In this document: one piece after another, positions 9,182-18,532 of the stretch
Layout of the letters: every line of letters begins with the position of its first letter
Numbering within the stretch: position 1 is the first letter of the stretch
Assembly: GCF_014189455.1 (NCBI RefSeq)
Contig: NZ_CP050296.1
Location: 2,600,001 to 2,664,000 of the forward strand
DNA length: 64,000 bases
Source of the DNA: Mesorhizobium huakuii
GTDB taxonomy: Bacteria; Pseudomonadota; Alphaproteobacteria; Rhizobiales; Rhizobiaceae
Direction: 5' to 3'
Notes under the pieces: model-generated
Seen by the model: only the letters and a program-made list of their open reading frames with translations
What the model was told of the DNA's origin: nothing
Databases searched by the model: none
Program-made: the position numbers and the translations under genes

Positions 9182-10692
9182 CAGCTACGGCCCTCCGCCC
9201 CGGTCATCAGCAGGCCGAGCCGCGCGACCGTCGCATCGGCGCTGTCCAACGTGCCGACGATGCGGCCCTCATACATCACCGAGATGCGGTCGCAGAGCAC
9301 CAGCAGTTCTTCCAGATCCTCGCCGATGACGATGATGCCGCAGCCCTTGGCCCGCATGTCGAGGAACTTTTCATGGATGAAGCGGGCAGCACCGATGTCG
9401 AGGCCGCGCGTCGGCTGCGAGACGATCAGGACTTTCGGATCGAAAGCGAGCTCGCGTGCCAGCAGCGCCTTCTGTAGGTTGCCGCCGGACAGCGCCCCGG
9501 CACGCGTCATCGGCCCGGGGCATCTGATATCATAGGCCTTGATCTGTTCTTCGGCAAAGGCGCGGATCGCGTCCGGCTTGAGCAGGCCCTTGGCTGAAAA
9601 GGCGGCGGTGCCGATGCGCGGCAGCACCATGGAATCGGCGAGCGGCAGGTTAGTCACCAGACCGGTCGTCATGCGGTCTTCCGGAATGCGTCCAAGACCG
9701 AGCGCCTGCACCTCGCTCGGTGAGAACCGGGTGACCTTCTGGCCGGCGATCGTCATCCGGCCGGCATCGGGTGCGCGCACACCCGAAATCACCTCGGCCA
9801 GCGCCCGCTGGCCATTGCCCGACACGCCGGCAATGCCGAGGATTTCGCCGGCGCGGACCGCGAGCGACACGTCGCGCAGCGCCGTGCCCGAGTGGTGCGA
9901 GGTGGAAATGCCGTCGAGCGTCAGCACAGCTTCGCCAGGCGTCGATGGCCCCCGCGCCGGCGGCACGATCTCGTGGCCGCACATCAGTTGCGCCATGGCG
10001 GCCGATGTCGTGTTGGCGGGATCATCGACGCGGCCGGCGACACGGCCAAGCCGCAGCACCGTGCAGCGATGCGTCAGCGCCCGCACTTCATTGAGCTTGT
10101 GGGAGATGAAGATGATGCCAAGGCCCTGCGCGGCCATCGACCGCAGCGCCGAAAACAGCCCGTCGACTTCGCTCGGCGCCAGCACCGCCGTCGGCTCGTC
10201 GAGGATCAAGAGCTTGGCGCCGCGAAACAGCGCCTTGACGATTTCGAGCCGCTGCTGCTCGCCGACCGACAGCGCCGAAACCGGCAAGTCTGGATCAAGT
10301 GTGAGGCCATGTTGGCGGCCGATTTCTGCCAGCCGCGCCAGCCCGCCGGCGCGGTCGATACGGCCGCTCTTGCCGGGAATACCGATCAGCAGGTTCTCCA
10401 GCACGGTGAGCCTTGGCGCCAGATGAAAATGCTGGTGCACCATGCCGATGCCGGCGGCCAGCGCATCGGCCGAACTTGTGATCCGCACCTTCTTGCCCTG
10501 GATAAGAATCTCGCCGGCATCCGGCGCATAGGCGCCGAACAGCACGTTCATCAGCGTCGTCTTGCCGGCGCCGTTCTCGCCCAACAGGCCGAGGATTTCA
10601 CCCGGCGCAACGCTGAGGTCGACGGCCTCGTTCGCCTTGACGGCGCCGAAGCTCTTGGTGATGCCGCGCATTTCGATGAGTGGGGCGGGCAA
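9181..10692 (-). CDS. BMP-type nucleoside ABC transporter ATPase (YufO-like, two ABC domains)
   Basis: The 503-aa protein contains two fused ABC domains. The first has Walker A GENGAGKTT, signature-like LSVGEQQR and Walker B LLILDEP. The second has a degenerate Walker A GVSGNGQRAL, signature LSGGNLQKALLARELA and IVSQPTRGLD. This tandem organisation with a degenerate second P-loop is usual for ribose/nucleoside-type ATPases. It energises the two permeases downstream and is separated from the binding-protein gene upstream by a hairpin repeat. Confidence 0.92.
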   Translation of the reverse strand: MPAPLIEMRGITKSFGAVKANEAVDLSVAPGEILGLLGENGAGKTTLMNVLFGAYAPDAGEILIQGKKVRITSSADALAAGIGMVHQHFHLAPRLTVLENLLIGIPGKSGRIDRAGGLARLAEIGRQHGLTLDPDLPVSALSVGEQQRLEIVKALFRGAKLLILDEPTAVLAPSEVDGLFSALRSMAAQGLGIIFISHKLNEVRALTHRCTVLRLGRVAGRVDDPANTTSAAMAQLMCGHEIVPPARGPSTPGEAVLTLDGISTSHHSGTALRDVSLAVRAGEILGIAGVSGNGQRALAEVISGVRAPDAGRMTIAGQKVTRFSPSEVQALGLGRIPEDRMTTGLVTNLPLADSMVLPRIGTAAFSAKGLLKPDAIRAFAEEQIKAYDIRCPGPMTRAGALSGGNLQKALLARELAFDPKVLIVSQPTRGLDIGAARFIHEKFLDMRAKGCGIIVIGEDLEELLVLCDRISVMYEGRIVGTLDSADATVARLGLLMTGAEGRS

Positions 10693-10712
10693 GGGGACTC
10701 CTGCGGAGATGC

Positions 10713-10856
10713 CCCTCCCCCTCGAGGGGAGGGTGCCGAGCGAAGCGAGGCGGGAGGGGTCACCTCGGCTGCCTCAACCTATGACTTAACAAGATGGAGC
10801 GCGGCGCGGCGGACCCCACCCGACCCTGCGGGCCACCCTCCCCTCAAGGGGGAGGG
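10713..10856. repeat. GC-rich intergenic repeat between binding-protein and ATPase genes
   Basis: Hairpins CCCTCCCCCTCGAGGGGAGGG (10713-10733, abbreviated arms CCCTCCCC/GGGGAGGG) and another at 10836-10856 bound the element. The inner part reads GCCGAGCGAAGCGAGGCGGG. It lies inside the nucleoside importer operon and may lower transcription of the permease/ATPase genes relative to the binding protein. It resembles the element at 7003-7161 in composition and arm layout. Confidence 0.6.
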
Positions 10857-10865
10857 ATATCCGCC

Positions 10866-11894
10866 CTAATCCGAAACCGGCGTGTTCTCATCCACGTCAA
10901 CGCGGAAATTGCCCTCAAGGATCTCGGCCTTCTTCTCGACCAGATCCTTGACATCCGCCGGCAACGTCTTGTCGAACTTGTGGTAGGGGGCGAGATACGA
11001 GCCGCCCTTGGCCATGCGCGAGAAATCGCCGTAGTCCTGCGCGGTGTAGACGCCGGCCTTGACCAGTTTGATCGCTTGCTCGACCGTCGGATACATATCC
11101 CAGACCGGGCCGGTGATGACCGTATCGGGTCCGAGGCTCGACTGGTCGGACATGTTGGAGATGGCGAGGATCTTCTTCTCGACCGCCGCCTCTATGACGC
11201 CGAAGCGCTCAGCATAGATGACGTCGACGCCGGCATCGATCTGCGCCACCGCTGCTTCCTTGGCCTTGGGCGGATCGAAGAAGGAGCCGATAAAGGCGAC
11301 CTTCTTCTTGACGTTCGGATTGACCTCCTTGGCGCCGGCAAAGAAGGCGTTGACCAGCCGGTTCACTTCCGGAATGCCCATCGCCGCGACCGCACCGACC
11401 GTGCCCGACTTCGACATCTTGCCGGCGATCATGCCGGAGAGATAGGCGGGCTCATGGATCCAGTTGTCGAAGACGCCGAAATTGGGTTCCGCCGGGCCAG
11501 CGCCGGAGCCGAACAGGAAGGCGGTCTTCGGGAACTGCTTGGCCGTGCGGCGCGATTCACGCTCGGCGGCGAAGGCATCGCCCAGCACCAGCTGGTAGCC
11601 GCCTTGCGCATATTCGCGCATGACGCGGCTGAAATCGGCGGTCTGCACCTTCTCGGACCATTTGTATTCGATGCCGAGTTCCTTCTGTGCCTTCTGCAGG
11701 GCGACATGGATCTGGTTGTCCCACGGCTCCTCGATCGGCGTGGCAAAGATCGCCGCCACCTTCAGCTTCTTGTCCTTAGCGAAGGCGGCGCCCGGCAGCA
11801 TCGCGGCAGCCAGGCCAAGCGCGCCCAGCTCCAGCACATTGCGACGCGAAATCCCTTCGCGTTTTATCTGGAATTTGTTTTTCCGGTTTTCCAT
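10866..11894 (-). CDS. BMP family ABC transporter substrate-binding protein
   Basis: The 342-aa periplasmic protein has a twin-arginine-like leader (SRRNVLELGALGLAAAM, residues about 16-32). It continues with a BMP/PnrA-like sugar-binding-type fold: KVAAIFATPIEEPWDNQ, GTVGAVAAMGIPEVNRLVNA and GPVWDMYPTVEQAI. Family members bind purine nucleosides or related compounds. It is the first gene of the importer operon and is followed by a hairpin repeat, then ATPase and permeases. The 118-base upstream gap to pcaF presumably contains the promoter. No nucleosidase is nearby to fix the ligand. Confidence 0.9.
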   Translation of the reverse strand: MENRKNKFQIKREGISRRNVLELGALGLAAAMLPGAAFAKDKKLKVAAIFATPIEEPWDNQIHVALQKAQKELGIEYKWSEKVQTADFSRVMREYAQGGYQLVLGDAFAAERESRRTAKQFPKTAFLFGSGAGPAEPNFGVFDNWIHEPAYLSGMIAGKMSKSGTVGAVAAMGIPEVNRLVNAFFAGAKEVNPNVKKKVAFIGSFFDPPKAKEAAVAQIDAGVDVIYAERFGVIEAAVEKKILAISNMSDQSSLGPDTVITGPVWDMYPTVEQAIKLVKAGVYTAQDYGDFSRMAKGGSYLAPYHKFDKTLPADVKDLVEKKAEILEGNFRVDVDENTPVSD

Positions 11895-12012
11895 TGCATT
11901 CCCCTCTGTTCGACAGCCGTGTCGAGCCGGCTGTTCCTAGAAATGTCAGACGGGGAACTATGGAACGGGTGCGGACTTTTGTCCACATGGTCAAATTTAG
12001 CAAAGGCCGCGA

Positions 12013-13218
<1,206 letters not shown>

Positions 13219-13219
13219 G

Positions 13220-14014
13220 TCATGCAGCCTTTGCTTTTCCGGTTCCCTCATGCGCCGCCTTGGTGCGGGCCTGCAGGTCGCGCAATGTATTGAGTTCGAG
13301 TTCGCTTGGCGCCGGCGTTTCGTCAAGCGCCTCGGCGAACTTAACCACCCAGCCACAGCTCTCCTGCACCTGCTGGCGGGTGACGCCGGGATGCAGCGAC
13401 ACAACGGTGAATTCCTTCGTCACCGGATCCGGCTTCCAGATAGCGAGGTCGGTGACCAGCAGCGTCGGGCCGGCGGTATCGATACCCAGCCGCTGGCGGT
13501 GATCGCCGCCCTCGCCATGGCCGAAGGAGGTGAAGAAGTCGATTGTCTCGACCATGCCGCGCTTGGTCTGCGCCATGGTGATGTAGATCTCCTTCGACGA
13601 GGTCGCGATCTCCGGCGCGCCGCCACCGCCGGGCAGCCTGGTCTTCGGGTGGACATAGTCGCCGATGACCGTGGTGTTGATGTTGCCGAACTTATCGAGC
13701 TGCGCGGCGCCGAGGAAACCGATCGAGATGCGGCCGCCCTGCAGCCAGTAGCGGAACATTTCCGGCACGGCGACGGTGGTGACGGCGGTCTCGCACAACT
13801 CGCCATCGCCGATCGACAGCGGCAGCACGTCAGGTGCTGTGCCGATCGTGCCGCTCTCGTAGATCAGCGTGATATCAGGCGCATGCGTCAGCCGCGCCAC
13901 ATTGCAGGCGGCGGACGGCGCGCCGATGCCGACGAAGCAGACATCGTCATTCCGCAGCGCACGGCTGGCGGCGATCGTCATAATCTCGTTGGGGGTGAAG
14001 CCGAACTCGCTCAT
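13220..14014 (-). CDS. pcaJ: 3-oxoadipate CoA-transferase, beta subunit
   Basis: The 264-aa protein is a family I CoA-transferase B subunit: GIGAPSAACNVARL near the N-terminus, YESGTIGTAP as the likely active-site Glu region, then FLGAAQLDKFGNINTTVIGD and a Gly-rich LPGGGGAPEIA loop. Its start overlaps the pcaI stop (ATGA 14011-14014). The motif and the length differ from classical PcaJ (about 213 aa, SENG motif) and look more like the GctB/IpdB branch, yet the operon places it at succinyl-CoA transfer to 3-oxoadipate. Confidence 0.85.
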   Translation of the reverse strand: MSEFGFTPNEIMTIAASRALRNDDVCFVGIGAPSAACNVARLTHAPDITLIYESGTIGTAPDVLPLSIGDGELCETAVTTVAVPEMFRYWLQGGRISIGFLGAAQLDKFGNINTTVIGDYVHPKTRLPGGGGAPEIATSSKEIYITMAQTKRGMVETIDFFTSFGHGEGGDHRQRLGIDTAGPTLLVTDLAIWKPDPVTKEFTVVSLHPGVTRQQVQESCGWVVKFAEALDETPAPSELELNTLRDLQARTKAAHEGTGKAKAA

Positions 14015-14868
14015 GCCGCTTTCCTCAGATGGTCGACTCGGGCCGCGAAGTCACCGGCGTTCTTCTCGATGACGTTTGCCTGCATCCAGGCCTGGAATTT
14101 CCCGCGGTCGGCAGCGATCTCGTCCCATTCGAGATAGGCGGCGTTGTCGCGGGCATAATAGCCGTGCGCGTAGGACGGATGCGAACCGCCAGGCACCACC
14201 GAAATCGCCGCGATCGTCCAACGCGGCAGCACGGTCAGATTGGGGTGCAGATCGTCGAAATTGTCGACCACTTCCTCCACCGTCACCACGGCGCGCTTGG
14301 CCGCCAGTACAGCTTCCTTCTGGATGCCGATAATGCCTTCGACCAGCACATTGCCTTTTTTGTCGGCCTTCTGCGCATGGATGAAGGTGACATCGGGCCG
14401 GATCGAAGGCACGGCTGCCAGCTCCTCACCAGTGAACGGACAGGTGACAGACTTGATGTTCGGATTGACCGTGGCCAGGCCGGCACCACGATAGCCGCGG
14501 AACACCGCGCAGGGCAGGCCGGCCGCACCCGCCTCATAGGCATTGGCCATGCCGGCGTGGCTATGCTCCTCGACCTCGATCGTCCGGGGGAAACCGTTCT
14601 CGATGGCATCGCGCGCGCGCCGCAGCAGGCCGACGCCGGGATTGCCGACATAGGAGAAGACGATCTTCTTCGCCATGCCCATGCCGATCATCTGGTCGTA
14701 GATCAGGTCCGGCGTCATGCGGATCAGGGTCAGGTCGCGGAAGCCCTGGCGGATCGCCTCATGCGCGGCGGCTGTCGGAATCAGATGGGTGAAGCCTTCG
14801 AAGGCGACGGAGTCGCCATCGTTCAAATTCTCGGCCACGGCCTGTTTGAGCGGCAGGAACTTGACCAT
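14011..14868 (-). CDS. pcaI: 3-oxoadipate CoA-transferase, alpha subunit
   Basis: The 285-aa alpha subunit is the first gene of pcaI-pcaJ-pcaF. It shows the CoA-transferase A-subunit start (LKQAVAENLNDGDSVAFEGF), FSYVGNPGVGLLRRARDAIE, and a central FTGEELAAVPSIRPDVTFIH. It forms the active enzyme with PcaJ. Like PcaJ it is longer than the classical pseudomonad subunit (about 230 aa). GGAG lies upstream of the ATG. The operator-like palindrome 14890-14908 is just upstream. Confidence 0.86.
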   Translation of the reverse strand: MVKFLPLKQAVAENLNDGDSVAFEGFTHLIPTAAAHEAIRQGFRDLTLIRMTPDLIYDQMIGMGMAKKIVFSYVGNPGVGLLRRARDAIENGFPRTIEVEEHSHAGMANAYEAGAAGLPCAVFRGYRGAGLATVNPNIKSVTCPFTGEELAAVPSIRPDVTFIHAQKADKKGNVLVEGIIGIQKEAVLAAKRAVVTVEEVVDNFDDLHPNLTVLPRWTIAAISVVPGGSHPSYAHGYYARDNAAYLEWDEIAADRGKFQAWMQANVIEKNAGDFAARVDHLRKAA

Positions 14869-14889
14869 CGATCGGGCTCCGGATTCAAA

Positions 14890-14908
14890 AAGTTCGTATT
14901 GCGAACTT
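14890..14908. promoter_or_regulatory. Candidate IclR/PcaR operator between pcaI and its regulator
   Basis: AAGTTCG and CGAACTT form perfect 7-base arms around TATTG, 22-40 bases upstream of the pcaI start and about 80 upstream of the regulator start. IclR-type regulators bind palindromes of this length. A partial further copy (GCGAAACTTT) follows at about 14920. The binding is inferred from the symmetry and the divergent layout. Confidence 0.6.
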
Positions 14909-14988
14909 ATGTATTGTATGCGAAACTTTCTACGCTGAGTGAGGACGCGGAGTCAATCCTGGCGACGATGCCGTTTGGCGGAGGTGAG

Positions 14989-15759
14989 ATGGACGAAGAG
15001 GCTGCTTCCCGTGACCATGTCGGCTCGCTGGAGCGTGGCCTTGCCGTGATGGAGATTCTCGCCCGCCACCCCCAGGGCATGACGCTGACCGAGATGGCCG
15101 AGGAAGCCGGCCTGACCCGTGCCGGCGCCCGCCGCTTCCTGCTGACGCTTGTCGCCACCGGCTATGCCACCCAGGACGGCCGTGTGTTCTCGCTGTCGCC
15201 GCGCTTGTTGACCGTTGCCCGCACCTGGCTCGGCGGCGGCTCGCTGTGGAGCTTCGCCGCGCCGATCATGCGTGCTGTGGCAACGCAGTTGAACGAGGCC
15301 TGTTCGGCGGCGATCCTGTCGGGCCAGGATGTCGTCTATGTCGCCCGCATCCCCGGCCGCCGCATCCTCAGCGTGTCGCTCGATGTCGGCACCAGGCTGC
15401 CCGCCTATTGCACCTCGATGGGGCGCATGCTGCTCGCCGGCCTGGCGCCAGGGGACCTCGACAAATTCCTGCACCAGGCGACCATCGAAAGACGGACGCC
15501 GAAGACGATCACCGACATCGGGCTGCTGGCCGAGGCCATCGGCAAGGCGAAGGCGAACGGCTTTGTGATCGTCGACGAGGAGCTGGAGCTCGGCCTGCGC
15601 TCCATCGCCGTGCCGATCCGCGACCGCGCTGGCAGCACGGTCGCGGCGATCAATGTCTCGACCCAGTCGGCGCGATTTTCGGTCGCGGAGATGGAACGGG
15701 AAATCCTGCCGGCGCTGCTTGGGGCCAGAGAGCGCATCGAGGATTTCTTCGTGGTTTAG
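14989..15759 (+). CDS. pcaR: IclR family regulator of the pca genes (PcaR-like)
   Basis: The 256-aa protein has an N-terminal winged helix (SLERGLAVMEILARHPQGMT and LTEMAEEAGLTRAGARRFLL, about residues 11-65). An IclR effector domain follows (VYVARIPGRRILSVSLDVG, AYCTSMGRMLLA, DEELELGLRSIAVPIRDR). GGAGGTGAG directly precedes the ATG at 14989, and another in-frame ATG lies at 14968. The long upstream open frame is antisense to pcaI. Divergence from pcaIJF and knowledge of PcaR in Sinorhizobium and Agrobacterium suggest control by beta-ketoadipate. Confidence 0.87.
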   Translation: MDEEAASRDHVGSLERGLAVMEILARHPQGMTLTEMAEEAGLTRAGARRFLLTLVATGYATQDGRVFSLSPRLLTVARTWLGGGSLWSFAAPIMRAVATQLNEACSAAILSGQDVVYVARIPGRRILSVSLDVGTRLPAYCTSMGRMLLAGLAPGDLDKFLHQATIERRTPKTITDIGLLAEAIGKAKANGFVIVDEELELGLRSIAVPIRDRAGSTVAAINVSTQSARFSVAEMEREILPALLGARERIEDFFVV

Positions 15760-15776
15760 GTCGCTTCTCGCGACCT
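15758..15776. terminator. Hairpin between convergent pcaR and puuB-like gene
   Basis: AGGTCGC (15758-15764), loop TTCTC and GCGACCT (15770-15776) form a perfect 7-bp stem that overlaps both stop codons. There is no clear T-run, so its role as a shared terminator is an inference. Confidence 0.4.
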
Positions 15777-17074
15777 CAATGCTTTATCCGATCCCGCATC
15801 GCGTACCACAACATGCCCAGCACATAGAGCGGCCCACGCAGGGCCGTGCCGCCGGGGAACGGCAGCGGGGTCAGCGTCGAGAACAGATCCAGTCGCGAGG
15901 CATCCCCGGTGATCGCTTCGGCGAGCAGCTTGCCCGACAGCGTCGACAGGATGACGCCCTTGCCGGAATAGCCATGCGCGAAATAGACCTCGCCATAGTG
16001 CCCGACATGCGGCAGCCGTGATGTCGTCACCGACACCAGCCCTCCCCAGGCATGATCGATGCGGCAACCCCTGAGTTGCGGGAAGGTGGCTTCCATATGC
16101 GGCCGCACGAAGCCGGCTATGTCGGCCGGCGGCGATGGCGTGTAGCGCTCGCCGCCGCCGAACAGCAGGCGGCCGTCTGCCGACATGCGGTAGTAATTGA
16201 CGACGAAGCGCGTGTCCGACACCGCGACATTGGCCGGGATGACGTTGCGCGTGCCCTCCAGCGGCTCGGTGGCGACGATATAGTTGCCAACCGGCATGAT
16301 GCGGCTGTTGACGCGCGGCTCCAACCCATGCAGCAGCGCATCGCCCGCCAGCACGACATGTTTGGCGCGCACCGACCCCTTTGAGGTCGAGACCCGGATC
16401 GCAGGCTCGCGCTCCAGTTTCACAGCCACCGAATTCTCGTGGATGACCACGCCGGCGGCCACTGCCGCACGGGCAAGGCCGAGCGTGTAGTTCAGCGGAT
16501 GCATGTGGCCGCCAAGCGGCTCGTACATCGCGCCGTGATATGATGTGTCGACCTTGGCGCGGGCGTCCGCCGCCGAGAGGATCTCGACATCGCGGAATTT
16601 CATCACGCTCTCGAGGCACTTGGCCTCTTCCTCCAAATCCTTGAGATCGGAGCCGTTGACGGCGCCGACCAGATGGCCGGTCAACCGCAGATCGCAGTCG
16701 ATGGCATGGCGCTCGATGATGTCGAGCACCAGGCCGCGCGCCTCGAAGGCAAGGTCAAACAGCACCTTCGCCCGCTCGGGGCCGTAAAGCTTGACCAGGC
16801 CCTTGGCGCCCTTGCGCAGGCCGGGGATCATCTGGCCGCCATTGCGGCCCGATGCGCCCCAGCCGATCTTGCCGCCTTCGAGCAGCACCACCTTCAGGCC
16901 GCGCTCGGCGGCGTGAAGGGCGGCCGACAGGCCGGTGCAGCCGCCGCCGACAACCACCAGGTCGGCTTCGACATCGCCGACAAGCGCCGGATGGTCCGGC
17001 GCCGGATTGGCGGTGGCGACATAATAGGATTTGCCGATATCGAGGCCGGAATTGAAACCCGTTGAAGATGCCAT
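15776..17074 (-). CDS. puuB: FAD-dependent amine oxidase, gamma-glutamylputrescine oxidase-like (PuuB/OrdL)
   Basis: The 432-aa DAO-fold oxidoreductase has the dinucleotide motif LVVVGGGCTGLSAALHAAER (about residues 37-57), then WGASGRNGGQMIPGL, where family members contact FAD. C-terminal HAWGGLVSVTTSRLPHVG and FAHGYSGKGVIL complete the FAD site. PuuB oxidises the gamma-glutamylated amine made by PuuA to an aldehyde. ATG 17074 is 2 bases after the puuA-like stop, so the pair is coupled. The true substrate may be another gamma-glutamyl amine; no gamma-glutamyl hydrolase (PuuD) is adjacent. Confidence 0.82.
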   Translation of the reverse strand: MASSTGFNSGLDIGKSYYVATANPAPDHPALVGDVEADLVVVGGGCTGLSAALHAAERGLKVVLLEGGKIGWGASGRNGGQMIPGLRKGAKGLVKLYGPERAKVLFDLAFEARGLVLDIIERHAIDCDLRLTGHLVGAVNGSDLKDLEEEAKCLESVMKFRDVEILSAADARAKVDTSYHGAMYEPLGGHMHPLNYTLGLARAAVAAGVVIHENSVAVKLEREPAIRVSTSKGSVRAKHVVLAGDALLHGLEPRVNSRIMPVGNYIVATEPLEGTRNVIPANVAVSDTRFVVNYYRMSADGRLLFGGGERYTPSPPADIAGFVRPHMEATFPQLRGCRIDHAWGGLVSVTTSRLPHVGHYGEVYFAHGYSGKGVILSTLSGKLLAEAITGDASRLDLFSTLTPLPFPGGTALRGPLYVLGMLWYAMRDRIKH

Positions 17075-17076
17075 GA

Positions 17077-18447
17077 TCACACCTTCAGCAGCAAATGGTC
17101 GCGTTCCCAGCTCGTCACCACGCTCTGGAACAGGTCGAGTTCGACGCTCTTGACGCGCAGATAGGTCTGGAAGAAGTCCTCGCCGAGCAGTTTGCGCACC
17201 GGCTCGCAAGCCGTGAAGCGGTCGAGCGCCTCCTCCATGGTTTTCGGCAGCGTGCTCTTGATCTTGTAGGCGTTGCCTAAAGCCTCGGCCGAGCGCGCCA
17301 GTTTCTGCTCGACGCCGAGATAGCCGGCGAGCAGCGAGCCGGCGATCGCCAGATAGGGATTGGAATCGGCACCCGGCAGCCGGTTCTCCACGCGCCGCGC
17401 CGCGCGGCCACCGGCCGGCACGCGCAGGCCGCAGGAGCGATTGTCATGCGACCATTCGATGTTGGCCGGCGCGCTGTGGTTCGGCCGTATCCGGCGGAAC
17501 GAATTCACGTTGGGCGCGAACAGCGGCATGATCTCCGGCACGTATTTCTGCAGGCCGCCGATGAAATGGCCGAACATCTCGGTGTCGGCATCGTCAGCGC
17601 TGGCAAACAGCGCATTGCCCGCCTCGTCGACAACAGACATGTGCAGATGCATCGAACTGCCCGCTTGCGCCGCGATCGGCTTGGCCATGAAGGTGGCGTG
17701 CATGCCGCATTGCTGCGCGGCCTGGCGCGTCAGTCGCTTGAACAAAAGCACCTGGTCGGCCAGCTGCAGCGCGTCGCCATGCAGGAGGTTGATCTCCAGC
17801 TGCGCCGTACCCGATTCATGGATCAGCGTGTCGAGCGGCAGTCCGGCGGCCGCGGCATAATCATAGACACGCCGGATCACCGGTTCGAATTCTTCCAGTG
17901 CCACCATGTCATAGGGGTGCTGCACGGTTTCAGTGCGGCCATTGGCGCCGACCGGTGCGCTGAGCGGCCTGTCCGGATCGGGGTTGGGCGCGGTGAGATA
18001 GAATTCGACCTCCGGCGCCACCACCGCGCGCCAGCCGCGCTGGCGGTAGAGATCGAGCACGGCCCGCAACACATGGCGCGGCGAGGCCATCCATGGCCTG
18101 CCGTCCATGTGGAAGGCGTCGGCGAAGACATAGGCCTTCCCCGCCCCGGCACCCGGCGCCAGGCACAGCGTCGAAACGTCAGGCACCATGCGCATGTCCG
18201 GGTCCGAATAGGCAAAGCCCTCGTCGATCGAGCCGGAATAGCGGCCGTCGATGCTGACCAGGAAAGCGCTACTCGGCAGATAGAGCGCACGGTCTTCCAG
18301 CGCCTTGAAGAATTTCGCCGTCGGCAGCGCCTTGCCACGCAGCACGCCGTTCATGTCGGGCACCAGGCACTCGACCTCGTTGATGCCGTGCTGGGCCAGC
18401 CAAGCCTTGGGATCGTTGGTCGCGGTATTCGTGTTCTTGTCGAGCAT
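17077..18447 (-). CDS. puuA: Glutamine synthetase-like gamma-glutamyl-amine ligase (PuuA-like)
   Basis: The 456-aa protein is a type I glutamine synthetase-fold ligase that joins glutamate to an amine with ATP. Visible parts are the beta-grasp domain (NEVECLVPDMNGVLRGKALP), the metal-ligand segments VAPEVEFYL and HESGTAQLEIN, and the ATP site KPIAAQAGSSMHLHMS. IEWSHDNRSCGLRVP takes the position of the NRS substrate loop. ATG 18447 is chosen; an in-frame TTG at 18456 is possible. It follows the frameshift-corrected glycosyltransferase stop at 18453 by 5 bases. The C-terminus lacks an adenylylation-type Tyr segment, so it is unlikely to be a housekeeping GlnA. Confidence 0.85.
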   Translation of the reverse strand: MLDKNTNTATNDPKAWLAQHGINEVECLVPDMNGVLRGKALPTAKFFKALEDRALYLPSSAFLVSIDGRYSGSIDEGFAYSDPDMRMVPDVSTLCLAPGAGAGKAYVFADAFHMDGRPWMASPRHVLRAVLDLYRQRGWRAVVAPEVEFYLTAPNPDPDRPLSAPVGANGRTETVQHPYDMVALEEFEPVIRRVYDYAAAAGLPLDTLIHESGTAQLEINLLHGDALQLADQVLLFKRLTRQAAQQCGMHATFMAKPIAAQAGSSMHLHMSVVDEAGNALFASADDADTEMFGHFIGGLQKYVPEIMPLFAPNVNSFRRIRPNHSAPANIEWSHDNRSCGLRVPAGGRAARRVENRLPGADSNPYLAIAGSLLAGYLGVEQKLARSAEALGNAYKIKSTLPKTMEEALDRFTACEPVRKLLGEDFFQTYLRVKSVELDLFQSVVTSWERDHLLLKV

Positions 18448-18532
18448 TTCGTTCAAGTCCGTATCAGAGAGAGTATGGCTTGCGCGGCCACGTCCGTTCC
18501 GGGTTGCAGCGCCATCCGGGCTGCATTGTCCC

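Noticed and set aside
14029..14988. 5' extension of the IclR gene by 320 codons
   Set aside because: The extension is antisense to pcaI; the IclR winged helix begins right after ATG 14989 with a ribosome site.
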